Source: Defluviitaleaceae bacterium (GTDB lineage: Bacteria > Bacillota > Clostridia > Lachnospirales > WQUN01). From it: a stretch of DNA of 55,751 bases. Below the pieces are notes generated by a model. It made no database searches. It saw only the letters and a list, made by a program, of their open reading frames with translations, and was not told where the DNA came from. A program made the translations under genes and the position numbers. The stretch lies in contig WRLD01000019.1 in NCBI GenBank assembly GCA_009777845.1, positions 1 through 55,751 of the forward strand, read 5' to 3'. This document shows, one piece after another, positions 1 through 8,436 of this stretch. Position 1 is the stretch's first letter; every line of letters starts with the position of its first letter.

Positions 1-127
1 CCAAATCCTTGCGAATTATTTCAAATTCTTCGCGACTTATGTTGCTTGGGTAATTGGTCATTGGATTCACCTTTTTGATTGATTATATCACATGTTCAGA
101 GTGGGTGAAAGATGTTAAACAGTTTCT
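1..127 (-). mobile_element. IS5-family element, partial inverted copy (left end of IS only)
   Basis: The reverse complement of these bases is identical to 8371-8497, the left end of the complete IS5-type element further right. It covers the terminal AGAAACTGTTTAACATC, the IS promoter region and the first codons of orfA (start codon at 61 reading leftward). The rest lies beyond the window. Its left end faces the left end of the complete copy, so the two copies are inverted and enclose 128-8370. Confidence 0.9.
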
Positions 128-298
128 AAGTACATATTAGGCATTTACCCGCAATTGAATAATGTGACTTTGGATGATGGGCAAATTAAAAATAATAGTC
201 AAGCGAAAAAATTTATGACCGAGCAAAAGGCGAAATTCGGAAGGAAATTGTCTTTGAGTCCTATGGCAACAACAATACAAAATGAGAAAATAGATTAA
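128..298 (+). pseudogene. 3' remnant of a protein-coding gene cut by the IS copy
   Basis: From the base next to the IS end, one plus-strand frame stays open for 56 codons to a TAA at 296-298. It encodes a charged tail (begins KYILGIYPQLNNV, ends TTIQNEKID) with no start codon or ribosome binding site of its own. The simplest reading is the C-terminal end of a gene whose upstream part was replaced by the IS. I do not recognise the family. The next 118 bases hold nothing I can support. Confidence 0.4.
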
Positions 299-416
299 AA
301 GTCGGACACTGCGAGACACTAAAATAATGTGTGATTACAGTCAAAATAGCAGTCAATTTAACAGCCTTTAACACTTTGGGTCGGACGTGACATTAAGTAT
401 TCATCGTTGTTAATTT

Positions 417-617
417 TCATATCGCTCGACTTCGTCTTGGCCATGAGTTCTCTGGCTCAATATTTTGTTCGTGTTCGTACTCTGCATCTTCGATTGCACA
501 CAATACCTGACGCGCTGTTGCTATTTCAGCGCTGCCATAGCCCAAGCTATCCATCACTGATGAACTCAGCAACTCTTTAATCAATCGGATTTGTTGATTT
601 GTAAATTTTATATTCAT
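417..617 (-). CDS. hypothetical 66-residue protein
   Basis: Small soluble protein starting MNIKFTNQQIRLIKELL. The start is supported by AAAGGGAC seven bases upstream of the ATG. It is predicted mostly helical, with a charged C-terminus (RRSRAI) and no membrane segment. I do not recognise the family. It lies alone between the IS copy and the next rightward gene in the mobile region, so it is probably cargo. Function unknown. Confidence 0.55.
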   Translation of the reverse strand: MNIKFTNQQIRLIKELLSSSVMDSLGYGSAEIATARQVLCAIEDAEYEHEQNIEPENSWPRRSRAI

Positions 618-824
618 ATGTCCCTTTCGTTTTGCTTAAAGATTCGGCCGATTTGTACAATCCGTTTGAACTAAACAGGGGGGTCTTTTAAACCACACCA
701 CTTATTGAATTGTACACACATACATTATAGCGCAACTTGCCCCTTAAACCAAATAATTACAGGTCTTTTCCTTTTTTGCTTCAAACCACGATTTATCAGG
801 CAGAAACGCTCTTTACGCAAAGTA

Positions 825-833
825 TGTTATAAT
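825..833 (+). promoter_or_regulatory. extended -10 promoter (TG-N-TATAAT) of a probable leaderless transcript
   Basis: TG at 825-826 and TATAAT at 828-833 form an extended -10. No -35 hexamer is found at 16-18 bases. The ATG of the next gene begins at 840, six bases after the -10, so transcription should start at or within a base or two of the start codon. Confidence 0.5.
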
Positions 834-839
834 CAATAT

Positions 840-1208
840 ATGAACACAGATTCAGATAATCCTAGCACCCCAATTAGCAAGGATTTTAAGTATAAAGGAT
901 ATACATGCTTAATACGGCAGGAACCTCTTAGGCGATATTTTACCGGTTATGTTAAACTCCCCAAGGGTCATAAATATTTTGGTGTTCCCCATGATGATAT
1001 ACCTGTTGATTGCCATTGGGGATTAACCTTTGGAGAAATTATAGGTAACTTTTACATTATAGGCTTTGACTGCGCGCACTACACTGATTTCGATAGATCG
1101 GATGACTATCCAAATATTAAACTGGATGCGATGAAATTACTATTTAAGCCAAACAAAGATGAAAACTTCGTAATAGATAATCTCAAAAGTATAGTTGACC
1201 AATTATAA
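840..1208 (+). CDS. hypothetical phage/ICE-type protein, 122 aa
   Basis: Starts MNTDSDNPSTPISKDF. The central part reads GYVKLPKGHKYFG, then DIPVDCHWGLTFG, then IIGFDCAHYTDF. That pattern (a conserved His-Gly-Leu-Thr box followed by a Gly-Phe-Asp-Cys-Ala-His box) recurs in uncharacterised proteins of Gram-positive phages and integrative elements; no function is assigned. The frame is open back to a TTG at 705, but ATG 840 is preferred because the N-terminal extension is low-quality sequence and an extended -10 promoter lies just before 840. No ribosome binding site precedes ATG 840, fitting leaderless translation. Its stop codon abuts the stop codon of the convergent gene with no base between. 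Confidence 0.7.
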   Translation: MNTDSDNPSTPISKDFKYKGYTCLIRQEPLRRYFTGYVKLPKGHKYFGVPHDDIPVDCHWGLTFGEIIGNFYIIGFDCAHYTDFDRSDDYPNIKLDAMKLLFKPNKDENFVIDNLKSIVDQL

Positions 1209-2042
1209 TCAAATCATATATTCATAGCTTGCATTTTCGCTTTTGCCGTCAAACAAGCAATGGTCGCCGTCCATGAACCTAAAATGTGCGGGGCAAGATA
1301 ATGTTTCGCGGATAAGGCGGCTCATTTTGCCCGATTGCGGCGCAGGGAGCTTGTGTCCTTCGCATTCATCAATACTTACGGTAAGCCGATAATTGCCTTG
1401 TTTTAGTTCAATGTTTCCACGTTCGCAACGCAAGATTTTTACACCTTTATATGTTGCAAGCCGATATTCTCGCCCATTTAACCACACAACGCAAATACAG
1501 CCCCAAAACTGCAAGCCGTAAAACGGTATTCGCGCCACCGATGCCATGATTGAGCAATCGCCGCTGAAATCGTTGCACTGCACCCATGTGTACCCTTTCG
1601 GGAATGATTTTCCGCTGTCGGATTCTATATATCCTGTGCCGCCGCTGAAATGTTGTTGCTCGCCATTTAGTGTTATATCGCCGTTAAGCGAGTGCCTCAT
1701 GCTAATAATTCCATGACGGCATTCCATCGGGAAAAATTTGAACGGTCCCATAATGTCGCCTTTTATTGCAGTTATTCCCGAGTAGTTTATTTCGCCGTTC
1801 AGTGTTATTTCGGGGCGGCGAATATTGAGAATTACGCCGTTATGCGTGAAAATATTCTTTCCGACATGCAGAGAGAATGGGTGTCGGGTTTTGTGATATT
1901 CTGATAACGGATAGGAAACATGATATGAATTATCGTTTGTAATAATCAAAACGAACGCACTGTCGGCTGCTCTGCCTGGGATTACAGCCAGTGATTTATT
2001 GCCCGATTGGTGCTTAAAATACCATCCTTCAAAGCTGTTCAT
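1209..2042 (-). CDS. tocopherol cyclase-family protein
   Basis: 277 residues, with the marks of the bacterial branch of the tocopherol cyclase-like family (PF14249 from memory): N-terminal EGWYFKHQ, MGPFKFFPMECRHGI, SLNGDITLNGE and the central KGYTWVQCNDF. Bacterial members form a lipocalin-like double beta-sandwich and have no proven reaction; tocopherol chemistry should not be assumed here. No signal peptide or membrane segment. An AAAAGGGGCAGG stretch upstream of the ATG supports the start. It is the last gene of the minus-strand series of the mobile region and is probably cargo. Confidence 0.8.
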   Translation of the reverse strand: MNSFEGWYFKHQSGNKSLAVIPGRAADSAFVLIITNDNSYHVSYPLSEYHKTRHPFSLHVGKNIFTHNGVILNIRRPEITLNGEINYSGITAIKGDIMGPFKFFPMECRHGIISMRHSLNGDITLNGEQQHFSGGTGYIESDSGKSFPKGYTWVQCNDFSGDCSIMASVARIPFYGLQFWGCICVVWLNGREYRLATYKGVKILRCERGNIELKQGNYRLTVSIDECEGHKLPAPQSGKMSRLIRETLSCPAHFRFMDGDHCLFDGKSENASYEYMI

Positions 2043-2142
2043 AAACGCCTGCCCCTTTTAGGCTCAAATATGATTCGTTTTGGTGAAAATAAATAGAGAG
2101 CCTTATCATACAGGCTCCCCTTTGATTTTATCGGATATACAT

Positions 2143-2442
2143 TTAGCTTTCATTCGTAACAGTCGGAAGATTACTAAGATTATTGCTTTCTGTTTCATCG
2201 GGAAGTGATTTTAAATATTCATTCCCATTGCGGTGGGCAATACCCACGCCAACAATGCCGCCTTGCTTCGCCAGCGCCACGGCTTCGGGTTTATCGAGAA
2301 TATTTCCGTTGGATAGCTGATACCCCGTCACATGACCCGATTCTTTGACAAGAGCGGTAATATGCTCCGCGTTTGCGTTAGGTGTCGCTATTTCGCTTAA
2401 AGAGTTCATGGGAAGACTTGAAGTGTTCTTTATATCAATCAT
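2143..2442 (-). CDS. DUF3892 domain protein, 99 aa
   Basis: Contains the DUF3892 pattern: ESGHVTGYQLSNGNILDK, EAVALAKQGGIVGVGIAHR, NGNEYLKSLPDETESNNL. Such proteins are short, soluble and of unknown function, common in Clostridia and in mobile elements. The reading frame is open further upstream, but ATG 2442 is chosen because TTTGGAGAAAATATT precedes it and because the upstream bases encode a different small protein in another frame. The two small genes are 16 bases apart and very likely co-transcribed. Confidence 0.8.
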   Translation of the reverse strand: MIDIKNTSSLPMNSLSEIATPNANAEHITALVKESGHVTGYQLSNGNILDKPEAVALAKQGGIVGVGIAHRNGNEYLKSLPDETESNNLSNLPTVTNES

Positions 2443-2458
2443 AATATTTTCTCCAAAC

Positions 2459-2590
2459 TTATTTGTTTTTCTCTTTTCCTTGTATTTCGGGAACAGGCTG
2501 GACATCATTTTTTGGTTTTTTGTTCTTTTTGTTGCTTTCCGTACCGTGCGGTTCTTCCGGGCTTGGACGGCGCATTCCTGCCTTTGCCAT
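2459..2590 (-). CDS. small conserved protein MAKAGMRRP type, 43 aa
   Basis: Too short for usual gene callers and in a different frame from the longer open frame that covers it. Begins MAKAGMRRPSPEEPHGTES and ends PVPEIQGKEKNK. The basic, Pro/Lys-rich composition and the MRRP-x4-EPHGTES pattern match small uncharacterised proteins I recall from clostridial genomes. A good GAGGTG lies seven bases upstream of the ATG. It directly precedes the DUF3892 gene. Between 2591 and 2705 a 35-codon frame without a start (ends TKESKLKN) may be a relic; nothing else is seen there. Confidence 0.65.
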   Translation of the reverse strand: MAKAGMRRPSPEEPHGTESNKKNKKPKNDVQPVPEIQGKEKNK

Positions 2591-2705
2591 AACAACACCT
2601 CAATTTTTTAGTTTAGATTCCTTGGTAGTATGCGTAATTATTGGCGGATTATGTACGTCATGGACATTCCATGCAGCTTTATAATCATGCCCATAACTTG
2701 TGGTC

Positions 2706-3431
2706 TTAGCCGCTTAACGCACTCGGGCGGTTTATATCAAGTGTCAGTAAATCCGTTATTCCCTGATGACTGTTGAATTTATCCAAAAGCGCGCCTGTAC
2801 CTTTTTCGAGTTTATATCCCATTTCGTCTGCATATATCGGCAGTAGTTGGTAAAATCCGACACTGCTTGCATCGGGCATTTCACAAACTTGTGCATCTTC
2901 CTCAAATTGTATCGGCGGGATTAGGAGAATACAGCCAAGTTTAGTATTTTCAGCAAAAGGCTCTGCATTTACCCCATTTGGAATCGTATGACCGTATCCA
3001 AGCCATGAGTTATTCTCTATTGGCAAACGTGCTAAGATTTTTAGCCAACGAATAGGCCAGTACCAGCTTTCGTCCATGTGAATATCAGCGCTGTTGCTCT
3101 CCCCACCCTTACAAATATCGCAGCCTTTTGGCAGCTTCCAGTCCGGCGGTAGACAAATCATAAGTTCCGCACGGTCAATTCCTTCATCCGCAAGTTCTGG
3201 CGGAACATTCATTCGGTGGACACCCATTCCCATTGTTACCAATGTGTAAAAATTCCGTTTTTTCGTTGGTTCAATGACGGCAATATCCACATGTATACCT
3301 GACGATACCTTCTCATGCAGCACAACATTAAATTTCCCATAATGTTTTGATATATGCGATTCGATAACCGCCATTTCCTTTTCAGAATATAATTGAGGCT
3401 TCGATTTTTGAGCATATCTTGCTTTTTTCAT
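2706..3431 (-). CDS. suppressor of fused (SUFU) domain protein
   Basis: 241 residues. The core HVDIAVIEPTKKRNFYTLVT followed by MGMGVHRMNVPPEL and AELMICLPPDWKLP is characteristic of the bacterial SUFU family (PF05076 from memory). Bacterial members are found next to polymorphic toxins and are considered likely immunity proteins, but many are orphans. No toxin partner is visible here. The C-terminal half continues the family pattern (IRWLKILARLP, GYGHTIPNG, LIPPIQFEED). A CX2C pair (CDICKG) at about residue 105 could bind metal. Start ATG is preceded by GGACGAAAGGAAAAT. Confidence 0.85.
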   Translation of the reverse strand: MKKARYAQKSKPQLYSEKEMAVIESHISKHYGKFNVVLHEKVSSGIHVDIAVIEPTKKRNFYTLVTMGMGVHRMNVPPELADEGIDRAELMICLPPDWKLPKGCDICKGGESNSADIHMDESWYWPIRWLKILARLPIENNSWLGYGHTIPNGVNAEPFAENTKLGCILLIPPIQFEEDAQVCEMPDASSVGFYQLLPIYADEMGYKLEKGTGALLDKFNSHQGITDLLTLDINRPSALSG

Positions 3432-3459
3432 ATTTTCCTTTCGTCCAAATTTCTTACTC

Positions 3460-3924
3460 TTAATTCACCTTATATTCAACATCTGCGTTTTTTATCAGAT
3501 GCATAACTTGGCTTGTAATCATTCTCTCCGTATGGCGATTCTCCTTGAGAATATTGATGAAATGCACAAAACTAGCTGAAACCACTGCGGCTTGTTCGGG
3601 ATTCAACTTGATTTGTCCGCCGACACTGTTATTTTCAAAATTTACAGCTTTTATCATATTCGTGACTTCATCTATAATCTTTTTCTCTTTAATTCGGTCA
3701 TCTCTAAGATAGATTAAAAAATTTGCCAAACTAGCCAAAATTACCTTGGCTTGCTCGGGGTTTAATTTTATTTGCCCGTTGACAGTATTGAGATTTATTG
3801 GGTTCTCTGATTTCTCACCTTGTTTAGAATAGATGTTATCGCTCCACCAAGAAATAACCATGTCTACTACTGGTTCTAGTTCTTCTTTAAATTCCTCATC
3901 ATAACTTGCTTTACGCTTTGACAT
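3460..3924 (-). CDS. hypothetical protein with an internal duplication, 154 aa
   Basis: The protein is two copies of a roughly 50-residue helical unit. The first (about 48-95) begins NGQIKLNPEQAKVILASLAN, the second (about 100-150) GGQIKLNPEQAAVVSASFVH. Each continues through a charged segment to an [MV]xxMI/LIK helix. The N-terminus is acidic and basic (MSKRKASYDEEFKEELEP). No membrane segment. I do not recognise the family; LNPEQA helices could form a small helical bundle. A consensus promoter lies 67 bases upstream, so this gene begins a transcript that probably also covers the SUFU gene 28 bases downstream. Confidence 0.65.
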   Translation of the reverse strand: MSKRKASYDEEFKEELEPVVDMVISWWSDNIYSKQGEKSENPINLNTVNGQIKLNPEQAKVILASLANFLIYLRDDRIKEKKIIDEVTNMIKAVNFENNSVGGQIKLNPEQAAVVSASFVHFINILKENRHTERMITSQVMHLIKNADVEYKVN

Positions 3925-3990
3925 TTGATTCCTTATTAATGCTTGTCATACTCCTCTTTCTAGGCAAAAAACCTGCTACTTTACACCATG

Positions 3991-4019
3991 ATTATACCAC
4001 AAAATGTTCCATTTTTCAA
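3991..4019 (-). promoter_or_regulatory. sigma-A type promoter
   Basis: On the minus strand TTGAAA (4019-4014), a 17-base spacer and TATAAT (3996-3991). It drives the duplicated-domain gene at 3924 and probably the SUFU gene behind it. Confidence 0.7.
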
Positions 4020-4063
4020 GGATTTTCGGGTATTTTTAAGCACTTTCACCGCAGTTCAACAGT

Positions 4064-5344
4064 TCAATCCGTATCAACTATACGCACAACACTAATATCC
4101 TTGCTTACGCCATGAACAGCTATAACATGGTCGCCATGTGACGGACTGTCTAACGATAAAACAATTGTTGCCGCGTTTGGATTCCATTCAGAGCCGTCCA
4201 AATGTCTAATCCATATGCTTGTTCTGAGTATTGCAGGTCGTCTGGTTTGGTTTTGTGCATTTCGCCCAAGGGCTTGGTTCGGGTCAAATTGACTTCTAAA
4301 CCAAGCGTCGGCTTCATCTATCCAGTTTTCGGCATATATAAAATTAGCTTGGAGAATGGATACGTAGAATATGCCGTTTCCTGTAACCGCATCCGCAAGT
4401 GCGGGGTCTATGCCCTCGGGCAATGTCAGCCCTGTAACACTTGCGGCAATTCTAGTCAGTTCAAAGTCTGGCCAAATATCAACATAGCCTCCGTTTGATG
4501 TGGCAATTCGGAGGAGATTTTCGGGTTGCGCTTCGTTCGCTACGTTGGGGATAAGATTATTCACTGTTTCGTTTTCTCTTGTGAACAATTCGCCAGAATC
4601 AACTATACGCACAACGCTGGCTTCCCTGCTGACACCGTGCATGGCGATAACATGGTCGCCCGTCAATGGGTTTCGTAATGCCAAGATTATTGTTGCGGCA
4701 TTCTCGTCACTATTCCAGTCAGAGCCGTCCAGATGTTCTATCCATACGCTTGTTCTAAGCGACCTCGGTCTTACAGCTTGACCTTGGTTTTTGCCAAGAA
4801 CTCCGTTTGGGTCGAATTGGCGTATAAATGCTGCTGCCGCTTCTTCCGCCGGGCTTTCGGCATTTATGAAGTTAGCCCGCAAAATATAGGGGGATAGGTT
4901 AATATTCTCCGTCACAGCGGTTTTTAACATCGGGCTGTCATCGGGTATCGGTAGACCGACAGAACGAGCTAAAACAGCGTTTAACTCAATATCCGCCCAT
5001 AGTTCTATCAACTCACCGCCGAATGTGGGCAGCCGAAGAAGATTGGAGCGGTTGTCGGTTTCCGTTGTTCGGATATTTTCGTTTTGTGATGTACCATGGA
5101 TGAAAATGTCGTCTACGGCGGGCATGAAATTTTCGGTGTCCTCAGTGGGGATTGCTGTCGTATTTATATCGCTTGATTCGGCAAACGAGTTTCCGCTGTA
5201 TGGTGTACTTGGTGTATTTCTTACTGCGGTTGTAGCTATATTTGAATGCCCTCCCCCCAATATAGAAATTAGTTCAGGCGCGAAAAACAGTAGAGTTAAG
5301 GCTATTATTCCAATATAAAATGCGGTAGGTTTAGATTTGAGCAT
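4064..5344 (-). CDS. membrane-anchored protein with two repeated extracytoplasmic domains
   Basis: 426 residues from ATG 5344, chosen because GAAAGGGGGAACAAGG lies just upstream; a 12-codon extension is possible but has no binding site. One N-terminal membrane segment (about 8-27, FYIGIIALTLLFFAPELIS) is followed by a Ser/Thr-rich linker. Then come two copies of a domain of about 150 residues: each starts LLR[LI]..GG with a [LD]W.[DE].EL segment, continues with the [IL]L[RQ]ANFI.AE motif and R.[IL]LRTS[VI]WI.HLDGS, and ends GDHVIA.HGVS...SVVRIVD. The protein is probably anchored and faces outside. Function unknown. It directly follows the coupling-ATPase gene (50 bases apart), so it may be part of the transfer module. 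Confidence 0.7.
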   Translation of the reverse strand: MLKSKPTAFYIGIIALTLLFFAPELISILGGGHSNIATTAVRNTPSTPYSGNSFAESSDINTTAIPTEDTENFMPAVDDIFIHGTSQNENIRTTETDNRSNLLRLPTFGGELIELWADIELNAVLARSVGLPIPDDSPMLKTAVTENINLSPYILRANFINAESPAEEAAAAFIRQFDPNGVLGKNQGQAVRPRSLRTSVWIEHLDGSDWNSDENAATIILALRNPLTGDHVIAMHGVSREASVVRIVDSGELFTRENETVNNLIPNVANEAQPENLLRIATSNGGYVDIWPDFELTRIAASVTGLTLPEGIDPALADAVTGNGIFYVSILQANFIYAENWIDEADAWFRSQFDPNQALGRNAQNQTRRPAILRTSIWIRHLDGSEWNPNAATIVLSLDSPSHGDHVIAVHGVSKDISVVRIVDTD

Positions 5345-5394
5345 ATCCTTGTTCCCCCTTTCATGCCCCAAAATTCGCATAAGCTATCGGTTTT

Positions 5395-6822
5395 CTATTT
5401 ATTAAATCCGCTGAAATCAAAGTTAATGGGTTCAGATGTGGGCGGTTTAGATTGCTCCGCGTCCATTGTTTTTTCCTGTGGTTGCTCTATGTCCATTACT
5501 TCTTCCTGCGGAGGGATTGAATCCTTCGGTTTTTCTTCAATGCCGTGAGATTGCCTTTTTTCTATATCCTGCGGAATAGCCATATCGGGAGGAAAATAAA
5601 AGCTCTGAACCTCCCATAAATTGTCGTCCTTGACAATGAATCTGCCCTTGATGTTGGGCAAGGCACTCGCCGCGTCACAACTCAACATAATTCTGCTTGG
5701 CTCTCTGTCCACAAACCTGCCGCACACCCGAAATGATACGTTGTTTTTTATTTGACCGCTTACAATCGTACTGTCGGGGCGTTGGATTCCCATAATTAGG
5801 TGAATGCCCGCCGCACGAGAAAGACGTGTTAAGGTTTCAATGCTGTCGTTTAAGGCGTTTGCTGTTTCTTTGTCCCTTGTTTTCAGAAGCTCCGCCAGTT
5901 CGTCTATAAAAATTATTTTTCGCTTCAGCCCATTGCCCGAAATTTGGTTATAGTCGTCTATATTGTCAACCTTGGTGCTTCTGAATTTATCCAGTCGGCT
6001 GTGTGTTTCAGCGACCATAGCTTGTAACACGATTGCTACGTCTTTGTAGTCGAAATGGATTTTTACATAATCTGAAAAGGCGGAAAAAGATACTCCGCGC
6101 TTAAAGTCAATGAGGGCTACTTCATAATCCTTAACCAACGCTTGATAAATAAGGCTTTTCAGGATATTTGACTTGCCGCTTCCCGTTTCGCCGGCTATAA
6201 AGGCATGAGGGTGCTGCTTGAGGTTTAACCCGATAACGCCTAAATAATCTATTCCAATGGCAAGTATATTGTCCACACAAAAATACTTGTCGCTCCACTC
6301 TATATAATCGGGCAGAGGATTGAGTTGGACATATACGTTTATTATTCTGTTGTCGTTGGTATTTTGCTTTATATCTATGATTTTTTCATTAAAGTACATT
6401 TCCAGTTCACTTTTTCGGGATTTCCATTTATGCTCGGGGATTAAGGTGCTAAAAGAAAATACGGTTGTATATTCGGATACGTCAGTTTCATATATGAACA
6501 TCGGATAAAGGCTGTCGGAAGCTCTGAAATCCATGGTAATAAACACGTCCTCGAAAAATATCCGTTTCTTTCTCATGGGAGCGTCTTTAATGAATTGCCA
6601 TATGCCGAGGGCTGTGCCAATGCAGAAAATAACAAATATCCTCCAACCCCAGTTTCCTGTGATTAGCCCTGCCAAAATCGTTACAATTACCATACAAGCG
6701 TACATGATTCCTATGCGAGGATTTTCCCTCGATACCTTATATGTGCCGACCCAAAACAGTTTTAGGAGTTCAATAAGAATCTTCGTATGCATAATTTTTT
6801 CAAGCCTTGTTTGTCTGTACAC
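5395..6822 (-). CDS. FtsK/TcpA-type coupling ATPase of an integrative element
   Basis: 475 residues. Two membrane segments (about 37-57 and 60-77) precede an FtsK/SpoIIIE-type ATPase domain with Walker A GETGSGKS at 211-218 and Walker B IIFIDE at 303-308, followed by the family's GIHLIMGIQRPD and SFRVCGR boxes. Relatives are the coupling proteins of Tn916/ICEBs1-type elements, which carry the DNA-relaxase complex to the secretion channel. The C-terminal 60 residues are Pro/Glu-rich with a repeated EE.MD.EQ segment. GTG 6822 is chosen because AGGAG lies seven bases upstream. It sits ten bases behind the preceding gene. No relaxase is present nearby, so transfer function is doubtful. Confidence 0.85.
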   Translation of the reverse strand: MYRQTRLEKIMHTKILIELLKLFWVGTYKVSRENPRIGIMYACMVIVTILAGLITGNWGWRIFVIFCIGTALGIWQFIKDAPMRKKRIFFEDVFITMDFRASDSLYPMFIYETDVSEYTTVFSFSTLIPEHKWKSRKSELEMYFNEKIIDIKQNTNDNRIINVYVQLNPLPDYIEWSDKYFCVDNILAIGIDYLGVIGLNLKQHPHAFIAGETGSGKSNILKSLIYQALVKDYEVALIDFKRGVSFSAFSDYVKIHFDYKDVAIVLQAMVAETHSRLDKFRSTKVDNIDDYNQISGNGLKRKIIFIDELAELLKTRDKETANALNDSIETLTRLSRAAGIHLIMGIQRPDSTIVSGQIKNNVSFRVCGRFVDREPSRIMLSCDAASALPNIKGRFIVKDDNLWEVQSFYFPPDMAIPQDIEKRQSHGIEEKPKDSIPPQEEVMDIEQPQEKTMDAEQSKPPTSEPINFDFSGFNK

Positions 6823-6832
6823 CGCAACGCTC

Positions 6833-7159
6833 CTAGATATTTATATTTGTCCCAAATAAATGTTTCACAATTTGATATGTATTGTAATTGATGATTACTT
6901 TCCGAATCGTCTTTTTTAGTTCTTGGTCTTTATATGGCATGGTGTAATTGTTGTTGTCGTGGATTATGAAGTTCAAGGCTTTGTAGGCTTTGGTTTTAGC
7001 TGTGAAAGAGACGTAGCCATATTGTTCGAGCATAGCCTTAAATTCCTCACGCTCGACAATGATTCGGTTGTTTTCTATAGGCTTGTTTTCCGCCAAGGTT
7101 TCAACTATGGCGATGTATTCTTTTATAATTAGGTCAAGTAGTTTCATTGCCGCTATCAC
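6833..7159 (-). CDS. hypothetical protein between integrase and coupling ATPase, 108 aa
   Basis: A lysine- and tyrosine-rich, probably helical protein of about 100 residues (KLLDLIIKEYIAIVETLAENK, later QIVKHLFGTNINI). No membrane segment and no motif I recognise. The start may be GTG 7159 or the ATG four codons later; both are compatible with AGGGCGG upstream. It lies four bases behind the integrase and ten ahead of the FtsK-like gene, so the three are one operon. A replication- or transfer-accessory role is possible but unsupported by motif. Confidence 0.6.
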   Translation of the reverse strand: MIAAMKLLDLIIKEYIAIVETLAENKPIENNRIIVEREEFKAMLEQYGYVSFTAKTKAYKALNFIIHDNNNYTMPYKDQELKKTIRKVIINYNTYQIVKHLFGTNINI

Positions 7160-7163
7160 CGCC

Positions 7164-7940
7164 CTAGATTTTAACCTTACTTCTTAGATATATATTCGTA
7201 GTTCGCTTGTTCGTATGCCGTAACTTTTCACTCACCTCAGCCTTGTTTTTGCACTTTTTATACTCAATTTTGGCAAAAGCACGGCGTAAATCATGGCAGG
7301 TGAATCCCAACACCCTTGCCTTTGATTCCAAGTAATCCGAAGAATAGAATATTTTCGCGGGGCAGGGAGCGGTGGAGGTTATCAGGTTGTGGAGGCGTTC
7401 AAAGAGCAGAGGGTGTTCGACCCTTTCAATTCCTGCCGTTCCAGCCTTTCCGCCTTTGCCGATAAAGCTAAACTTTATTGAATCGGCAGAAAGCGTGCAA
7501 TTATCGAGTGTCAGCACTGCTAGTTCGGACACACGAAGCCCTGTTGCAATAATTGTTTGAAAGCTAAGTTTTAACTTCATATTTTTAAGGCGTTTTATTT
7601 TCCCCTCAATGGAGGCAAAATCCACAGGCTTTAGCTTCCTGTACTTTTTCTTGGTTGCTTTCTCTAGTTCAGCAATACAAGCAAGCGTATCTGCGGACAG
7701 CTTAATGCCCTGCCATTCGCAGAAATGAAGAAAAGCGTTCTTGCTTTGCGAAAAATAATTCTTGTACTTTATCTCACCCAATTTATCCAAAACCTTACCC
7801 ACTTCAAGCCGAGCAACCGTATTCCCAACGGATTGTCCCACTAATAAAGTTGCAAGCCTTTTGTAATACGTCCCCGCCGTTTCGGGACGAAGGGATTTCA
7901 AGAGATACTCCCTGTAGTCCCTAAGCAAATCATATAACAT
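7164..7940 (-). CDS. tyrosine recombinase / integrase
   Basis: 258 residues, phage-integrase family. The N-terminal part (about 1-90) is a SAM-like core-binding domain; the C-terminal catalytic domain shows Arg136 (ATGLRVSEL), Lys162 or Lys165 (GKGGK), His216 and Arg219 (CHDLRR), His242 (RHTNKR) and the nucleophile Tyr251 (NIYLRSKVKI). All expected catalytic residues are present, so it can be active. It is short and lacks an Arm-binding N-terminal domain, like XerC-type or simple integrases. It heads the operon with the next two minus-strand genes. Direct and inverted GTAACC repeats upstream (8233-8303) could be its binding or control region. Confidence 0.85.
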   Translation of the reverse strand: MLYDLLRDYREYLLKSLRPETAGTYYKRLATLLVGQSVGNTVARLEVGKVLDKLGEIKYKNYFSQSKNAFLHFCEWQGIKLSADTLACIAELEKATKKKYRKLKPVDFASIEGKIKRLKNMKLKLSFQTIIATGLRVSELAVLTLDNCTLSADSIKFSFIGKGGKAGTAGIERVEHPLLFERLHNLITSTAPCPAKIFYSSDYLESKARVLGFTCHDLRRAFAKIEYKKCKNKAEVSEKLRHTNKRTTNIYLRSKVKI

Positions 7941-8066
7941 GGTCTACCATGCCCCCCAAATACGTACACCTATTTTTCCCATCGTCCAGCCCATTGTTGC
8001 CCGCCCTGCCCTGCTGTTGGGCGGCGAAAATTTTCAAAAATTTTTCAAATTTTTTGTTTTTTGTGC

Positions 8067-8173
8067 AGCCGCAAAGCGGCTGCATAGCACCCAACAAGAA
8101 TCACACACAGCAAATCAAAAACTAAAATGGCTACGACACACTCTTTTGCATATATATTATATATAATATATAT
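8067..8173. other. hairpin and AT palindrome in the non-coding segment upstream of the integrase
   Basis: The 430 bases between the integrase and the IS contain no convincing gene. GCAGCCGC-AAA-GCGGCTGC near 8067-8085 forms a strong hairpin, and 8150-8173 is a perfect 24-base palindrome of A and T only. Such structure is typical of control or transfer origins but its role here is unknown. Confidence 0.5.
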
Positions 8174-8232
8174 GACATTACCCCGTAATCGTTCCACAAA
8201 TCTGCGAAGCCTGAAATAAAAGGCTTGGAACG

Positions 8233-8303
8233 CTGTAACCGTACTGTAACCGTACACCATAACGGCAGGGTTTGGTTACAGCGTGGTAACAGAACGGTTA
8301 CAG
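8233..8303. repeat. five copies of CTGTAACCG in both orientations (iteron-like)
   Basis: CTGTAACCG occurs at 8233-8241 and 8244-8252 (forward) and at 8295-8303 (reverse). A shorter reverse copy, GGTTACAG, is at 8274-8281, and a one-mismatch copy, GGTAACAG, at 8285-8292. The first two are spaced 11 bases apart, one helical turn. This is the layout of a multi-site protein-binding region such as a replication, excision or repressor site. Confidence 0.5.
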
Positions 8304-8436
8304 TTAAAAATCCTTATACTATACCCATGAAAACGGACACAAAGGTAAGGGCTATTTAGGGAATTTTCTAAGAAACTGTTTAACATCTTTCACCCACTCT
8401 GAACATGTGATATAATCAATCAAAAAGGTGAATCCA

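Noticed and set aside
137..319. 60-codon minus-strand frame
   Set aside because: No ribosome binding site; composition not protein-like; the plus-strand tail at 128-298 explains the region better.
2143..2598. One 151-residue protein in the DUF3892 frame
   Set aside because: The first 52 residues are a shadow of the 43-residue small gene; a good ribosome binding site supports the internal start at 2442.
7939..8260. Open frames of 71-75 codons in the integrase upstream region
   Set aside because: Overlap hairpins and palindromes, no start signals; the region looks regulatory.
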